Shown here piece by piece: positions 61,353 to 64,000 of a stretch of 64,000 bases of DNA. The stretch comes from Salvelinus alpinus (lineage: Eukaryota; Chordata; Actinopteri; Salmoniformes; Salmonidae): the NCBI RefSeq assembly GCF_045679555.1, contig NC_092122.1, positions 13,755,506 to 13,819,505 of the forward strand. The letters run 5' to 3'. The translations under genes were made by a program, and so were the position numbers. The notes beneath the pieces were generated by a model. The model worked only from the letters and a program-made list of their open reading frames with translations. It was not told the origin of the DNA and made no database searches. Numbering within the stretch: the stretch's first letter is position 1; the number at the start of each line of letters is the position of its first letter.

Positions 61353-62225
61353 TTACCCGAGAGAGTCAATAAACGCAGCAGCCTCTTCAGGTGTGGAGAA
61401 TTTCTTAGGCGATCCGTTGACCATAATCTTCAATGTGGCCGGGTACAACAGTGCGTAGTCCATCTTCATTCTCCTGAGTCGAGCCTTCGCCTCATCAAAC
61501 CCTTTGCGTCTTCGTACAACCGCTGTGGAGTAATCATTGAAGAATGAGACCTTTGGACCTTTACGTTGACTACCGTCAGAGCCGATATTTCTAACCGCAT
61601 CCATAACGCGCTGCTTGTCGGTGAAGTTGTGGAACTTTATAACCACTGGCCGTGGGCGCTGGTTGGGACCGGGTATCGGTGCTTGAGAGCGATGAGCTCT
61701 GTCCAGCTTCACACGACCAGCCTTAGTGTCCATTTGTAAGTAGTCAGGGATCCATTCCTCAAAAAATTTTACTGAACGTGTCCCTTCAGAATTTTCCGGG
61801 AGTCCCACAACACGAATATTGCATCTGCGTCCTCGATTATCCAAGTCGTCAATGTGCTCCGCCATTTCGCGCACCTGTTTCTCAAGTGCTTTCATCTTAG
61901 TGTCCATAGATGTAGTTGAGGCTTCCACTGTAGCGATTCTTCCTTCCGCCTCATCGACACGTTTGACCACCCTCTGTAATTCAGCTGAATGGCCTGCTAT
62001 TGCTTCCAAGACCGTTCTTATCTTAACATCGATCACTTTAGTAATGTTGTCCGTCATCTTTTGAATCACCAGGTCCATTGTGCCTGGATCCGCAACGGTG
62101 CTAGCCTCGCTAACGTAAGCTAGCTCCTCCTGCACATCTACAGGGATGGTGGTTTTGGTCGAGTTCTTAGTAGCTCTGCTGGGCATGTTGTCGGAGATTT
62201 TTGAGAAATAACCGTCAAGACTCAT
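61353..62225 (-). CDS. L1 ORF1 protein, 290 aa, intact
   Basis: RNA-binding chaperone that packages L1 RNA. Start MSLDGYFSKISDNMPSR at 62225. A coiled coil is likely at about residues 45-125 (heptad-like runs around VVKRVDEAEGRIATVE and MKALEKQVREMAEHIDDL). An RRM-like domain starts at NIRVVGLPEN. A C-terminal domain includes RPRPVVIKFHNF and KGPKVSFFNDYS, ending FSTPEEAAAFIDSLG. Order and size match the transposase-22 type ORF1 of vertebrate L1. About 500 bases separate it from ORF2, so ORF2 would need reinitiation or another mechanism. Confidence 0.92.
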   Translation of the reverse strand: MSLDGYFSKISDNMPSRATKNSTKTTIPVDVQEELAYVSEASTVADPGTMDLVIQKMTDNITKVIDVKIRTVLEAIAGHSAELQRVVKRVDEAEGRIATVEASTTSMDTKMKALEKQVREMAEHIDDLDNRGRRCNIRVVGLPENSEGTRSVKFFEEWIPDYLQMDTKAGRVKLDRAHRSQAPIPGPNQRPRPVVIKFHNFTDKQRVMDAVRNIGSDGSQRKGPKVSFFNDYSTAVVRRRKGFDEAKARLRRMKMDYALLYPATLKIMVNGSPKKFSTPEEAAAFIDSLG

Positions 62226-62532
62226 TGCAGGATAACTTATTTAGCCAATTCTACCACTTTTTCAAGCTAGGAGATTAATGAAAGAATATAAATTTACGAA
62301 TGCCACGGGAGCTCGCTGAAACACAGTGTTCTCTCTACGGCGCCATTTTGTCCCCCCCAGGCGGTCTTTTTAAACAGCTCTTACACTAAAAGGACATTAA
62401 CATCATTTTCACAGTATTATTCCAACCTCATAGTTTGGAAATAAATATAAAATAGGAAAATCTAGTTTTTGACCACACTGGGCCCTTAACAGTCTATTGG
62501 TTTTTCTAGGATGGATCTTTCTCTTTTTTCAC

Positions 62533-62535
<3 letters not shown>

Positions 62536-62598
<63 letters not shown>
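62536..62598. repeat. (CT)n microsatellite, about 62 bp
   Basis: Uninterrupted CT dinucleotides. Confidence 0.96.
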
Positions 62599-62602
<4 letters not shown>

Positions 62603-63132
62603 ACCCTCCATCTGAGTGCTGACACAGTCCTTGGCATGGCTTTGGGGACTCTACCCTCTTTACGTTTCTATACGAGTGTGTGTTAATGTACTTGGCCCTA
62701 AGCAGTGAGATATTGAGGGTTGTGCTCTACTTGCTCGGGGCCTGGTAAACAACCCTAAATGATTAATTAGACACACATACTCCTCTCCGGGATGCGTCCA
62801 AGTCGGTGCTAATGAGACCTCTGGGGCTGATGTGTTCCACTGCAGGCCCGCTAAAGGCTCATCATTTATCTGTACACTTAAAAAGACTGAGAGAAACTGG
62901 AGGAGTTTGTTATCTCTAGCTTAGAAATTGGTTTTCATACTTTGATCTCTATTTCTCACTGTCTCTCTCGTTCTTTTTCATGTTCTCTTGTTTATTTTCA
63001 TGTTTTTTTGTTTCTTTTGTTTTCTTTCTGGTTCTCTTTTTTGTTTTCTTTCTTGTTTTCTTCCTCATTCTCTCTGCTGGAACATTGTCAAAGATAGTCT
63101 GCTTCCCAAGAGGGATGACTCCCTGACACACG

Positions 63133-63133
63133 G

Positions 63134-63173
<40 letters not shown>
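63133..63173. repeat. (CA)n microsatellite, about 40 bp
   Basis: Uninterrupted CA dinucleotides. Confidence 0.96.
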
Positions 63174-63176
<3 letters not shown>

Positions 63177-63710
63177 CTAACCCTCTGTCACTTCAGTGTT
63201 TAGCCGGTTATATGGAAATACAAGTGGTGATTCTCTCCACTCATACACAGGGGAGTGGGCAAGAGGAGAGCAGCTCAGTGTAGCATAAATCCCATAAACA
63301 CTCTTCCATCATATGGTACAGTCTGTGGATATCCTGTCCTGTGTTACCTGTTACCTGTGTGTGTAGTGTATGCACTGCAGGTCAGGGCATGTAGCAGTAA
63401 CCCAGATATGTTTAACTGCTGGAGCCCAGCCCTATATTAGCCCAGCCCAGGGGTTGACCTGATTTACTAGTATGTGTGTGTGTGTGAGTGCTCGTTGAGT
63501 GTAAAGCCAAAGGTAAAGCTGCTGCAGGACCATAAATGTAATCAGAATTCCTTTGTCTTTGACATGTTCCTAAAGTCTGATAAGAGCAGGACTCTGGGTG
63601 TTTTCTATGGTGCCGTGCAGGACACAGGCACATGCACACACACACATACACACACACACACACACACCAACACATAGAGAGAGCGAGATAGAGAGAGAGA
63701 GAGAGTGTTT

Positions 63711-63893
63711 CTCCCTGAAGTGTGTGTGTGGGGGGGGTTCTCCCTGAAGTGTGTGTGTGTGGGGGGGGTTCTCCCTGAAGTGTGTGTGTGTGGGGGGGAG
63801 GTTCTCCCTGAAGTGTGTGTGTGTGTGTGTGGGGGGGGGGGGGGGTTCTCCCTGAAGTGTGTGTGGGGGGGGGGTTCTCCCTGAAGTGTGTGC
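63711..63893 (+). repeat. Minisatellite of about 31-bp units, six copies
   Basis: Unit: TTCTCCCTGAAGTGTGTGTG followed by a GT extension and a run of seven to thirteen G. The G-run and GT lengths differ between units. Confidence 0.92.
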
Positions 63894-64000
63894 TGGTTTG
63901 CAGACTGCAGAGCGAATCAGTTTGGTTTGGGTCTGGGATCTGGTCAAAACCGGTTCTGCTCAAATCGACTCATCAACTACAACTTCACACTAAACTGGAT

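Larger units (their letters stand above)
62490..64000 (+). other. tmcc3 intron 1, remaining sequence
   Basis: No exon recognised. Contains the three simple repeats listed separately and otherwise ordinary sequence to the window end. Confidence 0.5.

Overview
The window looks like a piece of a salmonid fish genome (trout or salmon type). Evidence: split genes with vertebrate splice sites; the vertebrate neighbourhood FGD6, NDUFA12, TMCC3; a Sleeping Beauty-class Tc1 transposon; salmonid-type tRNA-derived SINEs; many Tc1 and LINE copies; very long GT/CA microsatellites. No bacterial-type genes, CRISPR array, rRNA or tRNA gene was seen.

Genes, all on the + strand. (1) 61-2753: the last nine exons of fgd6 (end of the first PH domain, FYVE zinc finger, second PH domain), then a long 3' UTR. 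(2) 7462-8695: ndufa12 in four exons; exons 2-4 are intact, but exon 1 carries two extra bases that shift the frame. (3) From about 9.2 kb to the window end: the 5' part of tmcc3. The canonical first coding exon is at 41184-41255. Two candidate alternative first coding exons lie at 9631-9693 and 17297-17341. All three end in phase 0. No later tmcc3 exon was recognised, so nearly all remaining sequence is promoter or first-intron DNA.

Repeats fill that intron. 11.5-19.3 kb holds five long dinucleotide arrays and a 3.9-kb GC-rich minisatellite. 20.0-30.3 kb holds four LINE copies, all on the minus strand, each joined at its 3' end to a (TC)n tract. 34.0-37.4 kb is an L2-type LINE broken by one frameshift near its centre. 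37.5-39.1 kb is a dead Sleeping Beauty-class element. 44.5-49.1 kb is an old LINE containing a Tc1-type MITE, a solo LTR with its target duplication, an L2 tail and a 36-bp minisatellite. 53.9-62.5 kb is a MITE split by a full-length L1 with two intact ORFs, 14-bp target duplications and a poly(A) tail. Inside that L1's 3' UTR sits a palindromic Tc1 with 1061-bp arms.

The observations most worth checking are: the minisatellite that has copied the fgd6 5' splice site about 19 times; the LINE cluster strung along (TC)n repeats; the palindromic Tc1 inside an apparently intact L1; the alternative tmcc3 starts; and the frameshift in ndufa12 exon 1. Family names come from recognition of translated motifs and remembered repeat families, not from a database search.
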